Counted from the first letter of the stretch, positions 1-6,214 are shown. The stretch: DNA of 6,325 bases from Gammaproteobacteria bacterium (GCA_029857925.1 JAOUGF010000132.1:1-6325); one strand, 5' to 3'. Notes: a model not told the origin generated them from the sequence alone. Numbers and translations are program-made.

Positions 1-1
1 C

Positions 2-1864
2 AGGACGATACGCCAAAGCAAAAATGATCTGGATCTACCGATTATTGTTTTAACCGGCGCGCATGATATAGAATCCTTACGCGCGGCATACGACGAGGGT
101 GCCACTGATTTCATTACAAAACCGATTAACTGGCATTTATTCTCCCAACGCATAAAATTCGCACTACGTGATAAAGCATTGTACGATCAATTGACTGAAA
201 ACCAACAACGCCTTGAAATCGCAAATCGTATCGCAAAAATCGGTTACTGGAACTGGAACGTAAAAGAGTCCCGTATCTTTCTTTCCCAACAGGCCCAAGA
301 TGTTTTAGGTTTGCATGGCGATAACTCTTTTACGCTCACTGAATACATGAAAAACATCTCAGAATCCGATCGCGACGTTTTTTTTGAGCAATTTTGTAAC
401 AACATAGACGCACGAAATGACACCACAATAGGATATAGAATTGTCAGCGGTGAACGAGAAATTCAGGTACGGCAGATAATTCGCGCAGTGTACAAAAATG
501 ATTATTTTTTTGGTTTGGTAGGGACGGTACAAGACGTCACCGACGAACAAAACCGCGAGCGGTTGATCGCCTATCAACAAAAATACGACTACCTCACAGA
601 CCTGCCTAACCGCGCTCATTTGACCGAGCATGTCGCGCAGTCCATCAATGATGCGTCCGATTCACCACAGAACTTGGCGCTGCTTTTGTTGGCCATACGG
701 GAGTTTAAACTTATTAATGACGCATACGGCAATGAACAGGGAGACGCGCTCTTATATCTGCTGGCGAAGCGATTGCGTGCAATCACACACCTTGGATCAT
801 TCCCATCACGCATCGGCGGCGACACCTTTGGCATGGCGATCAAAGGATTCTCCGACATCGAAGAGGTGGAGCTCTACGCGGATAACATGCTCTCCCAACT
901 GAAGCAAGCTTATTTGATCGGAGGCGTTAACCGTGAAGTGGAATTTAATGTCGGCGTCGCCGTCTACCCCTTAGAGACATCCACCGCAGAGGGATTATTT
1001 TTAGGCGCAGAATCTGCGCTGCAGGATTCTAAGCGGATACGCAGCCAGCAGTACAGTTTTTTCACCAAAGAAATGGATGCGGCCGCCAAACAACGCCTTG
1101 CGATGGAGGTAGAACTGCGCACCGCGATCAAAGAAAGGCAATTCGTCGTCTACTATCAACCCCAGGTATGCCTAACTACCGGCGCATTAATCGGCGTTGA
1201 GGCGCTTGTCCGCTGGATACATCCGGAAAAAGGACTAGTGCCGCCGCTGTCATTTATTCCAATCGCAGAAAAAACCGGCCTCATCATCCCGATCGGCGAG
1301 CAAATTATAAATATAGCGTTTGAACATCTATCTGAATGGACGGCATCACATTCGCAGCCGTTAGTCGTCGGCATTAATCTGTCGCCGCGTCAATTTACCG
1401 ATAGGGCCTTGGTCGACAAAGTCAGTCAACTTCTTAAATTTCATAAGATTGACGCCCAGTCGGTCGATTTCGAGATCACGGAAAGCATGGCGATGGGAGA
1501 TTTTTCGCAGGCGCTTGGAATATTACATGCGTTGCGCGCGCAAGGGTTAAAGACCTCTATGGATGATTTTGGCACAGGATATTCTTCGTTGAGTTATTTA
1601 TCTAAAATGCCTATCGACGTGCTGAAGGTAGACCGCGCGTTTGTGAAAGACATCAACGAAAACGGTGAAAACGGCCAAATCGCCAAGGCCATTATCACGA
1701 TGGCCCACAGTATGGGGCTTAAGGTCATCGCGGAAGGTGCGGAGACGGCCCACCAAATCAGCTACTTAAAGCAAGTACAATGCGATATCGTGCAGGGCTT
1801 TTATTATTCCCCGCCCATTCCGATAGACAAACTCTATCAATTCAAGGTGCCCACAATTCAGTAG
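2..1864 (+). CDS. Response regulator with PAS, degenerate GGDEF and intact EAL domain (c-di-GMP phosphodiesterase), 5' end outside window
   Basis: The frame is open from the left edge, so the start lies upstream; the TTG at 179 is internal. Visible residues (1 = codon at 2-4): the C-terminal half of a receiver domain, with the conserved Thr (nt 53-55, VLTGA) and Lys (119-121, TKP); the phospho-acceptor Asp is outside the window. A PAS-like domain follows (about residues 73-180), then a GGDEF domain (about 195-355) and an EAL domain (about 365-615). The GGDEF signature reads GGDTF (815-829), the metal-binding Asp is Ala (LAIREFK, 692-694), and no RxxD inhibitory site precedes it, so diguanylate cyclase activity is unlikely. 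The EAL domain keeps EALVRW (1199-1216), the Asn of GINLSP, FEITES, DDFGTG, the Lys of LKVDR, the Glu of IAEGAET and the Gln of QGFYYS, so hydrolysis of c-di-GMP to pGpG is expected. Action is cytosolic, gated by phosphorylation and possibly a PAS ligand. A partner histidine kinase is probably encoded elsewhere or further left (inference). Confidence 0.95.
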   Translation, partial: RTIRQSKNDLDLPIIVLTGAHDIESLRAAYDEGATDFITKPINWHLFSQRIKFALRDKALYDQLTENQQRLEIANRIAKIGYWNWNVKESRIFLSQQAQDVLGLHGDNSFTLTEYMKNISESDRDVFFEQFCNNIDARNDTTIGYRIVSGEREIQVRQIIRAVYKNDYFFGLVGTVQDVTDEQNRERLIAYQQKYDYLTDLPNRAHLTEHVAQSINDASDSPQNLALLLLAIREFKLINDAYGNEQGDALLYLLAKRLRAITHLGSFPSRIGGDTFGMAIKGFSDIEEVELYADNMLSQLKQAYLIGGVNREVEFNVGVAVYPLETSTAEGLFLGAESALQDSKRIRSQQYSFFTKEMDAAAKQRLAMEVELRTAIKERQFVVYYQPQVCLTTGALIGVEALVRWIHPEKGLVPPLSFIPIAEKTGLIIPIGEQIINIAFEHLSEWTASHSQPLVVGINLSPRQFTDRALVDKVSQLLKFHKIDAQSVDFEITESMAMGDFSQALGILHALRAQGLKTSMDDFGTGYSSLSYLSKMPIDVLKVDRAFVKDINENGENGQIAKAIITMAHSMGLKVIAEGAETAHQISYLKQVQCDIVQGFYYSPPIPIDKLYQFKVPTIQ

Positions 1865-1962
1865 CGTTCTGATTTTTTGGCAATTTTCCGCCCTTTTTGT
1901 CTCTACTACAGATATCCTGCATCGTGGTCGCTATTTTAGACTGGGTCGGGCGCACCGTTCGC

Positions 1963-1971
1963 AGAGGGTGA
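1963..1971 (+). promoter_or_regulatory. Ribosome binding site of the HD-GYP gene
   Basis: The stretch AGAGGGTGA ends 11 bases before the ATG at 1983, slightly long but workable. It overlaps the alternative GTG at 1968, which therefore has no usable Shine-Dalgarno of its own. This supports the ATG. Confidence 0.5.
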
Positions 1972-1982
1972 AAATCTCACAT

Positions 1983-3197
1983 ATGCTAAAAAAAATCACG
2001 ATATCCCAGCTAGATACCGGCATGTACGTACAAGAATTGGATTGCGGCTGGATGACCCACCCCTTTTTGAGCAGCAGCTTTAAAGTGACCAGCGCGGCGA
2101 TAATAGACAAAATTCGCAAGGCGGGTATCCAAAGACTGGTCATAGACACCGCCAAAGGCAAGGACGTCGGTGATGCACCCACCGTCCAAGAATCAAATAA
2201 ACAACTGGATCAGCGGCAACAGGCCTTGGGCGAGGCGGTTGCACCTCAGGAAAATAAGCGATCAGGTGTGGCTAATGAACTAGGCACCGCAAAAAAAATC
2301 CTTCAAGATGCGCAATCTGTTATGCACAACATACTTGCACAGGCGCGTGCGGATGAAAATCCCCGGCTTGATGACGCACATTTGCTGGTGGAGCGCATCA
2401 CAGATTCTTTGGCACGTAACCCTGACGCACTGTTAGGAATTAGCCGGATCAAACAAAAAGACCAATACCTTTTTCAACATTCCGTTGCCACGTCTGTGGT
2501 GTTGGGTGCATTTGCGCGCGCGATGAAATTGCCGGTCGATACCATACGCGATATCGTCATGGGTGGGCTGCTACATGACATAGGAAAAACCCAGGTACCC
2601 CTGCAATTGCTACAAAAGCCGGCCAAGCTTACCGAGGACGAGTTCGCCATTGTGGCGGAACATGTTTCACTAGGACGACAAATACTGCTCGAATTAAACG
2701 ACATACCTAAATGCGTGATCGACATTGTGTCGCAACACCATGAGCGCTGGGATGGCACGGGTTACCCAAAAAATCTGAAAGGCAATCAGATCAGCATAGA
2801 AGGCCAAATGGCGGGTATTGTAGATGTCTATGACGCGCTCACCGCCAACCGACCCTATAAATCCGCCGCTGAACCCGCGCTTGCACTAAAGAAAATCCTC
2901 GAGTGGAGCGATCTCCATTTCGACGCCCAATTGGTACAGCATTTTATTCGTGCAATGGGCATCTATCCTGTCGCTTCTCTTGTGCAACTCGACAACGGTC
3001 TAGTCGGCGTTGTGCTAGAGCAGAGCACCAAGCTGCTGCGGCCTTGTATCCGTGTTTTTTACGACATCACCAAGAAACGTTACGTACAGGCGCATACGGT
3101 TGACCTTTCAGCGGCGGGAACGCGCTACACCGATCACAAAATCGTAGGGGCGGTGAACCCCAGCGAACACCGAATAAATCCTTACGACTTTATTTGA
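1983..3197 (+). CDS. HD-GYP domain cyclic-di-GMP phosphodiesterase with N-terminal DUF3391-like domain
   Basis: 404 residues from the ATG at 1983. A GTG at 1968 would add five residues, but proteins of this type usually begin MLKKI..SQL..GMYV, and the purine-rich GAGGGTGA lies upstream of the ATG, so I prefer the ATG. Residues 1-120 match the DUF3391-like region (QLDTGMYVQELDCGW). A helical, Gln/Ala/Glu-rich linker follows. The HD-GYP domain spans about 155-335 with LLHDIGK (H198, D199, K202), H227, HHERWDGTGYP (252-262) and D281 of IVDVYDA, so the phosphodiesterase core is complete. The Glu that binds a third metal in the trinuclear enzyme PmGH falls at Tyr162, which suggests a binuclear centre (inference). 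The C-terminal tail (VQLDNGLVGVVLEQ...LLRPCIRVFYD) is usual for this architecture. The expected reaction is c-di-GMP to pGpG or GMP. It lies 118 bp after the REC-EAL gene on the same strand, possibly co-transcribed. No convincing promoter was seen in the gap. Confidence 0.93.
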   Translation: MLKKITISQLDTGMYVQELDCGWMTHPFLSSSFKVTSAAIIDKIRKAGIQRLVIDTAKGKDVGDAPTVQESNKQLDQRQQALGEAVAPQENKRSGVANELGTAKKILQDAQSVMHNILAQARADENPRLDDAHLLVERITDSLARNPDALLGISRIKQKDQYLFQHSVATSVVLGAFARAMKLPVDTIRDIVMGGLLHDIGKTQVPLQLLQKPAKLTEDEFAIVAEHVSLGRQILLELNDIPKCVIDIVSQHHERWDGTGYPKNLKGNQISIEGQMAGIVDVYDALTANRPYKSAAEPALALKKILEWSDLHFDAQLVQHFIRAMGIYPVASLVQLDNGLVGVVLEQSTKLLRPCIRVFYDITKKRYVQAHTVDLSAAGTRYTDHKIVGAVNPSEHRINPYDFI

Positions 3198-3287
3198 GTT
3201 TTAATCGTAAGCCATTTCATCGGAATTCGTATCTATTTTGAGTTGCCTGCGCCACCTATTCGTTGTTGACTGTCAGCCTTATTTTAA

Positions 3288-3304
3288 GGGAACTTCTAAA
3301 AATC
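3288..3304 (+). repeat. Left terminal inverted repeat of the MITE-like element
   Basis: GGGAACTTCTAAAAATC, outer end adjoining TTAA at 3284-3287. It matches the right end at 14 of 17 positions when that end is reverse complemented. Confidence 0.75.
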
Positions 3305-3405
3305 CGCTGAGCGGCGCATCGCGTCGTTGAAAAGGGTCGAAAAATGCTCAGATATGTCAAGCCTTTGAGGCAACGTGTAAACTGCGCTTTTTCGCCCCTT
3401 TCCGC

Positions 3406-4116
3406 CTAGCGCTGCATCCCCTGATCGAATTTTAGAGGTACCCTTAAATACCGTTCCGCCTGCACGACACCCTGCTGCGCCGCCCGTTCAAACCAAACAC
3501 GCGCCTCTTTTGGATTTTTTTCCACCCCTTTCCCCTCAAAAAGCAACACCGCCAGATTATATTGCGCGTATTTATAGCGCGCTTCGGCGGAGCGCCGATA
3601 CCATTGTGCGGCAACGGCATAATCCAACGCGACGCCCCAGCCATGTTCATAGCACGCGCCCAGATTATTCTGCGCAACGGAATGATCTTGTTTGGCGGCA
3701 CGCACAAACCACGTAAACGCCAGCGCGCGATCCTGGGCTACGCCCAAGGCCTGCTGATACATCCACCCCACATTCGCCTGCGCGCTAGCATTTCCCTGCT
3801 CTGCAAGCGGCCGCCACAAGCTCATCGCGCGTGGATAGTCTTTGGCAAAATAGGCCATCAAGGCTTCGCTATATTGCGGATTGCGTTCGGCCTCTTGTTG
3901 GCCAAGGCCACGCGATACCACGGGGGTATCAAGATCAATCGGTGTGTTGCCGGGTTGGTCGTCTTTGGGTACCGAGCGTAGAAAAACGCCTTCGCGCAGC
4001 AATTCACGCCGCGTTTCGGTATCGACTTCGCCATGTGCGATTTGCGGCGTGCAAAAATAGGCTAAAGTAATCCCTAGCAGCACCCCTCCAGCGCATTGGC
4101 GCGTGATTTTCCCCAC
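3406..4116 (-). CDS. Secreted Sel1-repeat (tetratricopeptide-like) protein with element-derived C-terminus
   Basis: 236 residues from a GTG at 4116, the only usable start that keeps the signal peptide (no other conventional start occurs before the upstream in-frame stop). The N-terminus has a Lys/Arg head, a hydrophobic stretch (about 10-24) and a likely signal peptidase I site after AHG (residue 29), so export to the periplasm or beyond is expected; the Cys at 22 is not in a lipobox. Residues 30-85 are polar with no recognised domain. From about 91 come Sel1-like repeats with three exact 36-residue units (109-144, 145-180, 181-216), preceded by a half unit and followed by the start of another (QAERYL). 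Such repeats usually serve as protein-binding scaffolds; the partner is unknown. The last 11 residues (VPLKFDQGMQR) and the stop lie inside the palindromic element, so the original C-terminus has apparently been replaced. The gene follows the PilZ gene on the same strand after a gap of 54 bp and may share its transcript. Confidence 0.85.
   Translation of the reverse strand: MGKITRQCAGGVLLGITLAYFCTPQIAHGEVDTETRRELLREGVFLRSVPKDDQPGNTPIDLDTPVVSRGLGQQEAERNPQYSEALMAYFAKDYPRAMSLWRPLAEQGNASAQANVGWMYQQALGVAQDRALAFTWFVRAAKQDHSVAQNNLGACYEHGWGVALDYAVAAQWYRRSAEARYKYAQYNLAVLLFEGKGVEKNPKEARVWFERAAQQGVVQAERYLRVPLKFDQGMQR
3427..3443 (-). repeat. Right terminal inverted repeat of the MITE-like element
   Basis: On the minus strand this reads GGGTACCTCTAAAATTC, outer end adjoining TTAA at 3444-3447. 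It is also coding, specifying V-P-L-K-F near the C-terminus of the Sel1-repeat protein. Confidence 0.75.
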
Positions 4117-4170
4117 CGCGAATACCCACCCTAAATTTATATAAGAATTTCAAAAATTCCTGAATTTGAC

Positions 4171-4773
4171 TCAATTTTCCTGGTTGCGACGCCGCAATTC
4201 TTCGCGCTGCAGCGTGTGCAAATGCTTGGATAATAATTTCTTCTCCGTATCATCCAAATACGGGAATTCCACCCGAATTCGATAGGGAAACTTCAATCCA
4301 CTCGTGGCGTCTTTATCCACCGCGATCACACGCGCATAGGTTTCGAGAATTACACCGGAAATCTTGCTGGTGACGCGTAGGTGCAGATAGCCTTGCACGG
4401 CGACCGACACCTTGCAGTGGAACGCCATCCCGCCTTCGCTTAGATTTGCCGCCGTGGTGATACGCACCATCGAATTATCATCTTCGCCGACGAGCCCAGT
4501 GACTTGCGCATGACTGGCCAATAGGTCGATTTTTTTGTTCAGCGTTTCAAGGTATTGCGCAACCTTGGGATTGTCACGCCGGATATCACCGATGAGCGGC
4601 GCCAAATGTCGATTGATCGTCGTAAATTGTTCCATCATCGCCGAGCGGGGCGGACGCGGTATCCCTTGATCATGGCCTTGGCGTTGCAATTCATCGGCAT
4701 TGACCTGGCGATACTCCAAGAATACGGTATCGTCTACCCGATAAAAACTGCGGCGATCTTTTCCTGAGTCAAT
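4171..4773 (-). CDS. PilZ-domain protein, predicted c-di-GMP receptor, start codon problematic
   Basis: The C-terminal part is a clear PilZ barrel with the [DN]xSxxG motif as NLSEGG (4429-4446). The frame continues upstream to a stop at 4798-4800 and encodes DRRSFYRVDDTVFLEYR, the usual N-terminus of this protein type, containing the c-di-GMP-binding RxxxR (R at 4750-4752 and 4738-4740). Yet the only ATG/GTG/TTG that could start upstream of NLSEGG without deeper truncation is a TTG at 4719, after this motif and without a good Shine-Dalgarno. The coordinates given assume the ATT at 4773 (200 residues, beginning DSGKDRRSF after the start), an ideal position but a very rare start codon. From TTG the protein would be 182 residues and lack RxxxR. 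A frameshift from the out-of-frame ATG at 4792 is a third option. Between the two motifs lies a roughly 75-residue helical insert (about residues 40-95), so the domain is not compact; long helical inserts are known in oligomeric PilZ proteins such as XC6012. It is cytosolic, with no membrane segment. It lies downstream of gspN, before the Sel1 gene. Confidence 0.82.
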   Translation of the reverse strand: MDSGKDRRSFYRVDDTVFLEYRQVNADELQRQGHDQGIPRPPRSAMMEQFTTINRHLAPLIGDIRRDNPKVAQYLETLNKKIDLLASHAQVTGLVGEDDNSMVRITTAANLSEGGMAFHCKVSVAVQGYLHLRVTSKISGVILETYARVIAVDKDATSGLKFPYRIRVEFPYLDDTEKKLLSKHLHTLQREELRRRNQEN

Positions 4774-4818
4774 GGCCTCGTATCCACTCCATGTTGTCTA
4801 TCACGTACTAACGGCGTC

Positions 4819-4835
4819 ATCGTATAACGATTTTT
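4819..4835. other. Small palindrome ATCGT-ATA-ACGAT with adjoining T-tract
   Basis: A 5 bp stem with a 3 base loop, followed on the plus strand by five T (4831-4835). It lies about 46 bp upstream of the presumed PilZ start. Read on the minus strand it is AAAAATCGTTATACGAT, resembling the second palindrome at 4878-4893. It could be a paired operator site or a weak terminator for plus-strand transcription; no plus-strand gene lies nearby. Function not established. Confidence 0.3.
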
Positions 4836-4877
4836 AAGAATGTCGGCGCCTTGCATGAAATACTGTAACCCTAGGTT

Positions 4878-4893
4878 ATCCGAACGGATTTTT
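4878..4893. other. Small palindrome ATCCG-AA-CGGAT with adjoining T-tract
   Basis: A 5 bp perfect inverted repeat with an A/T spacer, followed on the plus strand by T residues (4889-4893). On the minus strand it reads AAAAATCCGTTCGGAT, similar to the palindrome at 4819-4835. It sits between the gspN stop and the PilZ gene, so it could end gspLMN transcription weakly (though no T-tract follows in that direction) or act as a regulatory site for the PilZ gene. Function not established. Confidence 0.3.
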
Positions 4894-4921
4894 CGTTAAA
4901 TGACACACCTTGCACGTTAGA

Positions 4922-5713
4922 TTAGTTGCCTGCGAAAAACGCCAAATCCTGTGTCTTTCCGCTATATACAACGTTCACCTTGCCTTCGGGAGTCGGTTGT
5001 CCCAGAAATTTCAACGAATTGGCTAGAGGACTGTCTATGCCATCGCGGGCAGCCATGACACCGTTAAACTGATACTGACCGTTGGCTTTGATGATCAACT
5101 GGCCATTGAGCTCCAACACCCCGCCGCCATCGGCGATGATCGCCTTGATGCCGTCATCCGTGGTCTCGAACCGCGCAGACACATCACCGAAACTCAGGCG
5201 TTGCGGAAACTGCACCCCCGCGCCGAACCACGTCAACGTACCTTCGGCCCGCTCCAACGTTTGATTTGCGATCGCGAGCTTTTTAATATTCGCGCGAAAC
5301 TCGCCACTGACCGGGAACGCAGGCAATTTAAGGGCCGTCAATAATTCATTGGCCGGTACACGCGCCTCGGCCTGGTTGACATAGAGCTGGCCGGTAAAGG
5401 TCTTGCCTACCAACGCCTTGGCCCTGCTCTGATTGTTGCTGAGCGAAATATCCGTTTCCATACGCCCTAACAATATCGACCACGGATGCAGTTTCCAACT
5501 CACATTTTGTATCGTCTGATTCGGAAGTTCCAACGGGCCTGCTTGGCCGCTCCACACTGTGCCGTCAATGTTAAACGCCTTGATGGGTTTGGCGGGGTTG
5601 GTCCACCAACTTTTAGTGAGGCTATAAACCAACGCCGCGGGGATATCGATCATCAAAAATACCGCAAACGCGATGCCGCCCAACAGCGCGTAACGCCTCC
5701 ATTGCTTTTTCAT
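4922..5713 (-). CDS. gspN: Type II secretion system protein N (GspN)
   Basis: 263 residues, normal for GspN (T2SSN family). A basic N-terminus (MKKQWRR) is followed by one membrane segment (about 8-30), then a periplasmic beta-rich domain without cysteines. The C-terminal region carries family-like stretches such as DGGGVLELNGQL, MAARDG and LKFLGQPTPEG. GspN is an inner-membrane accessory subunit of the type II secretion system; it is absent from many systems and its exact role is poorly defined. The ATG at 5713 overlaps the gspM stop as ATGA and has a strong Shine-Dalgarno. The frame is open further upstream to 5824, but that extension is only gspM sequence read in another frame. It is the last recognisable gsp gene in the window; the next gene is the PilZ gene. 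Confidence 0.9.
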   Translation of the reverse strand: MKKQWRRYALLGGIAFAVFLMIDIPAALVYSLTKSWWTNPAKPIKAFNIDGTVWSGQAGPLELPNQTIQNVSWKLHPWSILLGRMETDISLSNNQSRAKALVGKTFTGQLYVNQAEARVPANELLTALKLPAFPVSGEFRANIKKLAIANQTLERAEGTLTWFGAGVQFPQRLSFGDVSARFETTDDGIKAIIADGGGVLELNGQLIIKANGQYQFNGVMAARDGIDSPLANSLKFLGQPTPEGKVNVVYSGKTQDLAFFAGN

Positions 5714-6213
5714 CGACCGCCCTCCAGCACCAAGCGGGCGGTGACGCGACCGGGTGCGTTTTCCTTGTCGATAGACGCGGTGTCGACGCGGATGCGATTT
5801 TCGGTTTGGATGCGTTCCAACCACGTCACCAGATCATCGAACGCGGCTTGCTCTAACGAAACACGCACTCGATTTTCGCCTTCCGGTTCCACGCGTTTCA
5901 GCGCGTCGGCGAGTTTATTCATGCGCGCGGTGCGATCCGCGACGCTGAGCAGCGACTCGCCTGTCGCCACGCCACGCGGGCCGCCCCCCAGTTGTTTCAC
6001 CTCGGCGGAAGACTGACGCATCCAACTCAATAGATCTTGCTGTTCTTTTAACGATTGCGCCATATCGTCTCGATAACCGACGATGGGGTGCCACACGATA
6101 GCGTAAAATAATAAAATCGCCAACACCGCGCCGCCCCATGCCACCAGGATGCGTTCACGCGGGGCCAGCTGTTGATAATAATTACGCAAGGTCTCTTTAA
6201 ATTGATCCAACAT
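5710..6213 (-). CDS. gspM: Type II secretion system protein M (GspM)
   Basis: 167 residues, typical for GspM. The short cytosolic N-terminus with PRER leads into a single membrane segment (about 22-41, ILVAWGGAVLAILLFYAIVW), then a predicted coiled-coil stretch (about 45-75) and a C-terminal periplasmic ferredoxin-like domain (about 85-165; VADRTARMNKLADALKRVEP, FDDLVTWLERIQ, VTARLVLEGG). GspM partners with GspL in the inner-membrane assembly platform that connects the cytosolic ATPase GspE to the pseudopilus. The ATG at 6213 lies one base after the gspL stop, and the TGA overlaps the gspN start, so gspL, gspM and gspN form one tightly packed operon. Confidence 0.92.
   Translation of the reverse strand: MLDQFKETLRNYYQQLAPRERILVAWGGAVLAILLFYAIVWHPIVGYRDDMAQSLKEQQDLLSWMRQSSAEVKQLGGGPRGVATGESLLSVADRTARMNKLADALKRVEPEGENRVRVSLEQAAFDDLVTWLERIQTENRIRVDTASIDKENAPGRVTARLVLEGGR
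5720..5725 (-). promoter_or_regulatory. Ribosome binding site of gspN within the end of gspM
   Basis: GGAGGG on the minus strand, six bases before the ATG at 5713. It decides the gspN start against longer readings of the frame and, with the ATGA overlap, suggests translational coupling to gspM. Confidence 0.75.
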
Positions 6214-6214
6214 G

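Larger units (their letters stand above)
3284..3447. mobile_element. 156 bp palindromic MITE-like element flanked by TTAA
   Basis: The element proper is 3288-3443 and each side is bordered by TTAA (3284-3287 and 3444-3447). Its ends are an imperfect inverted repeat: GGGAACTTCTAAAAATC on the left against GGGTACCTCTAAAATTC on the reverse complement of the right, 14 of 17 identical. The inverted symmetry continues inward. CGAAAAA on the left (within 3331-3351) pairs with TTTTTCG on the right (within 3382-3401), both in longer matching blocks. The centre (3365-3367) is the loop of a small GCCT-TTG-AGGC hairpin. It has no coding capacity. Short length, terminal inverted repeats and a 4 bp TTAA border fit a miniature inverted-repeat transposable element mobilised by an IS5-type transposase, whose target duplications are often YTAR; that family assignment is inference. 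TTAA is itself palindromic, so target duplication cannot be separated from an extended terminal repeat. It sits between convergent genes and, if transcribed, could fold into one long hairpin on either strand and help end transcription. Confidence 0.75.

Noticed and set aside
179..1864. TTG at 179 as the start of the REC-PAS-GGDEF-EAL gene
   Set aside because: The frame is open to the left edge and encodes the C-terminal half of a receiver domain with its conserved Thr and Lys, so 179 is internal.
1968..1970. GTG at 1968 as the HD-GYP start
   Set aside because: It overlaps the purine-rich sequence that would serve the ATG at 1983, has no Shine-Dalgarno of its own, and adds residues not typical of the family. 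It cannot be excluded entirely.
1865..1982. Promoter or terminator between the two plus-strand phosphodiesterase genes
   Set aside because: A TTGGCA-like hexamer and several T-runs are present, but no -10 at proper spacing, no sigma-54 or sigma-28 pattern and no GC hairpin could be found.
3562..3981. 139-residue plus-strand frame opposite the Sel1 gene
   Set aside because: It is antisense to a gene with a signal peptide and periodic 36-residue repeats; its own translation shows no domain and no ribosome binding site was seen.
4145..4159. GAATTT-CAA-AAATTC hairpin between the PilZ and Sel1 genes
   Set aside because: The stem is entirely A/T apart from its closing pair, and no T-tract follows on the minus strand. 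It is too weak to call a terminator in an A/T-rich spacer.
4734..4856. 40-codon minus-strand frame beginning MQGADILKNRY before the PilZ gene
   Set aside because: No Shine-Dalgarno, no recognisable similarity, and it ends inside the PilZ N-terminal coding sequence. It could be an upstream leader but nothing supports it.
5714..5824. N-terminal extension of gspN to 5824
   Set aside because: This stretch is the 3' end of gspM in another frame. The Arg/His-rich translation is not GspN-like, and the ATG at 5713 has a strong ribosome binding site and an ATGA overlap.
5486..6016. 176-residue plus-strand frame opposite gspM and gspN
   Set aside because: It is antisense to two well-supported type II secretion genes, and its Ser/Arg/Pro-rich translation is typical of a shadow frame.
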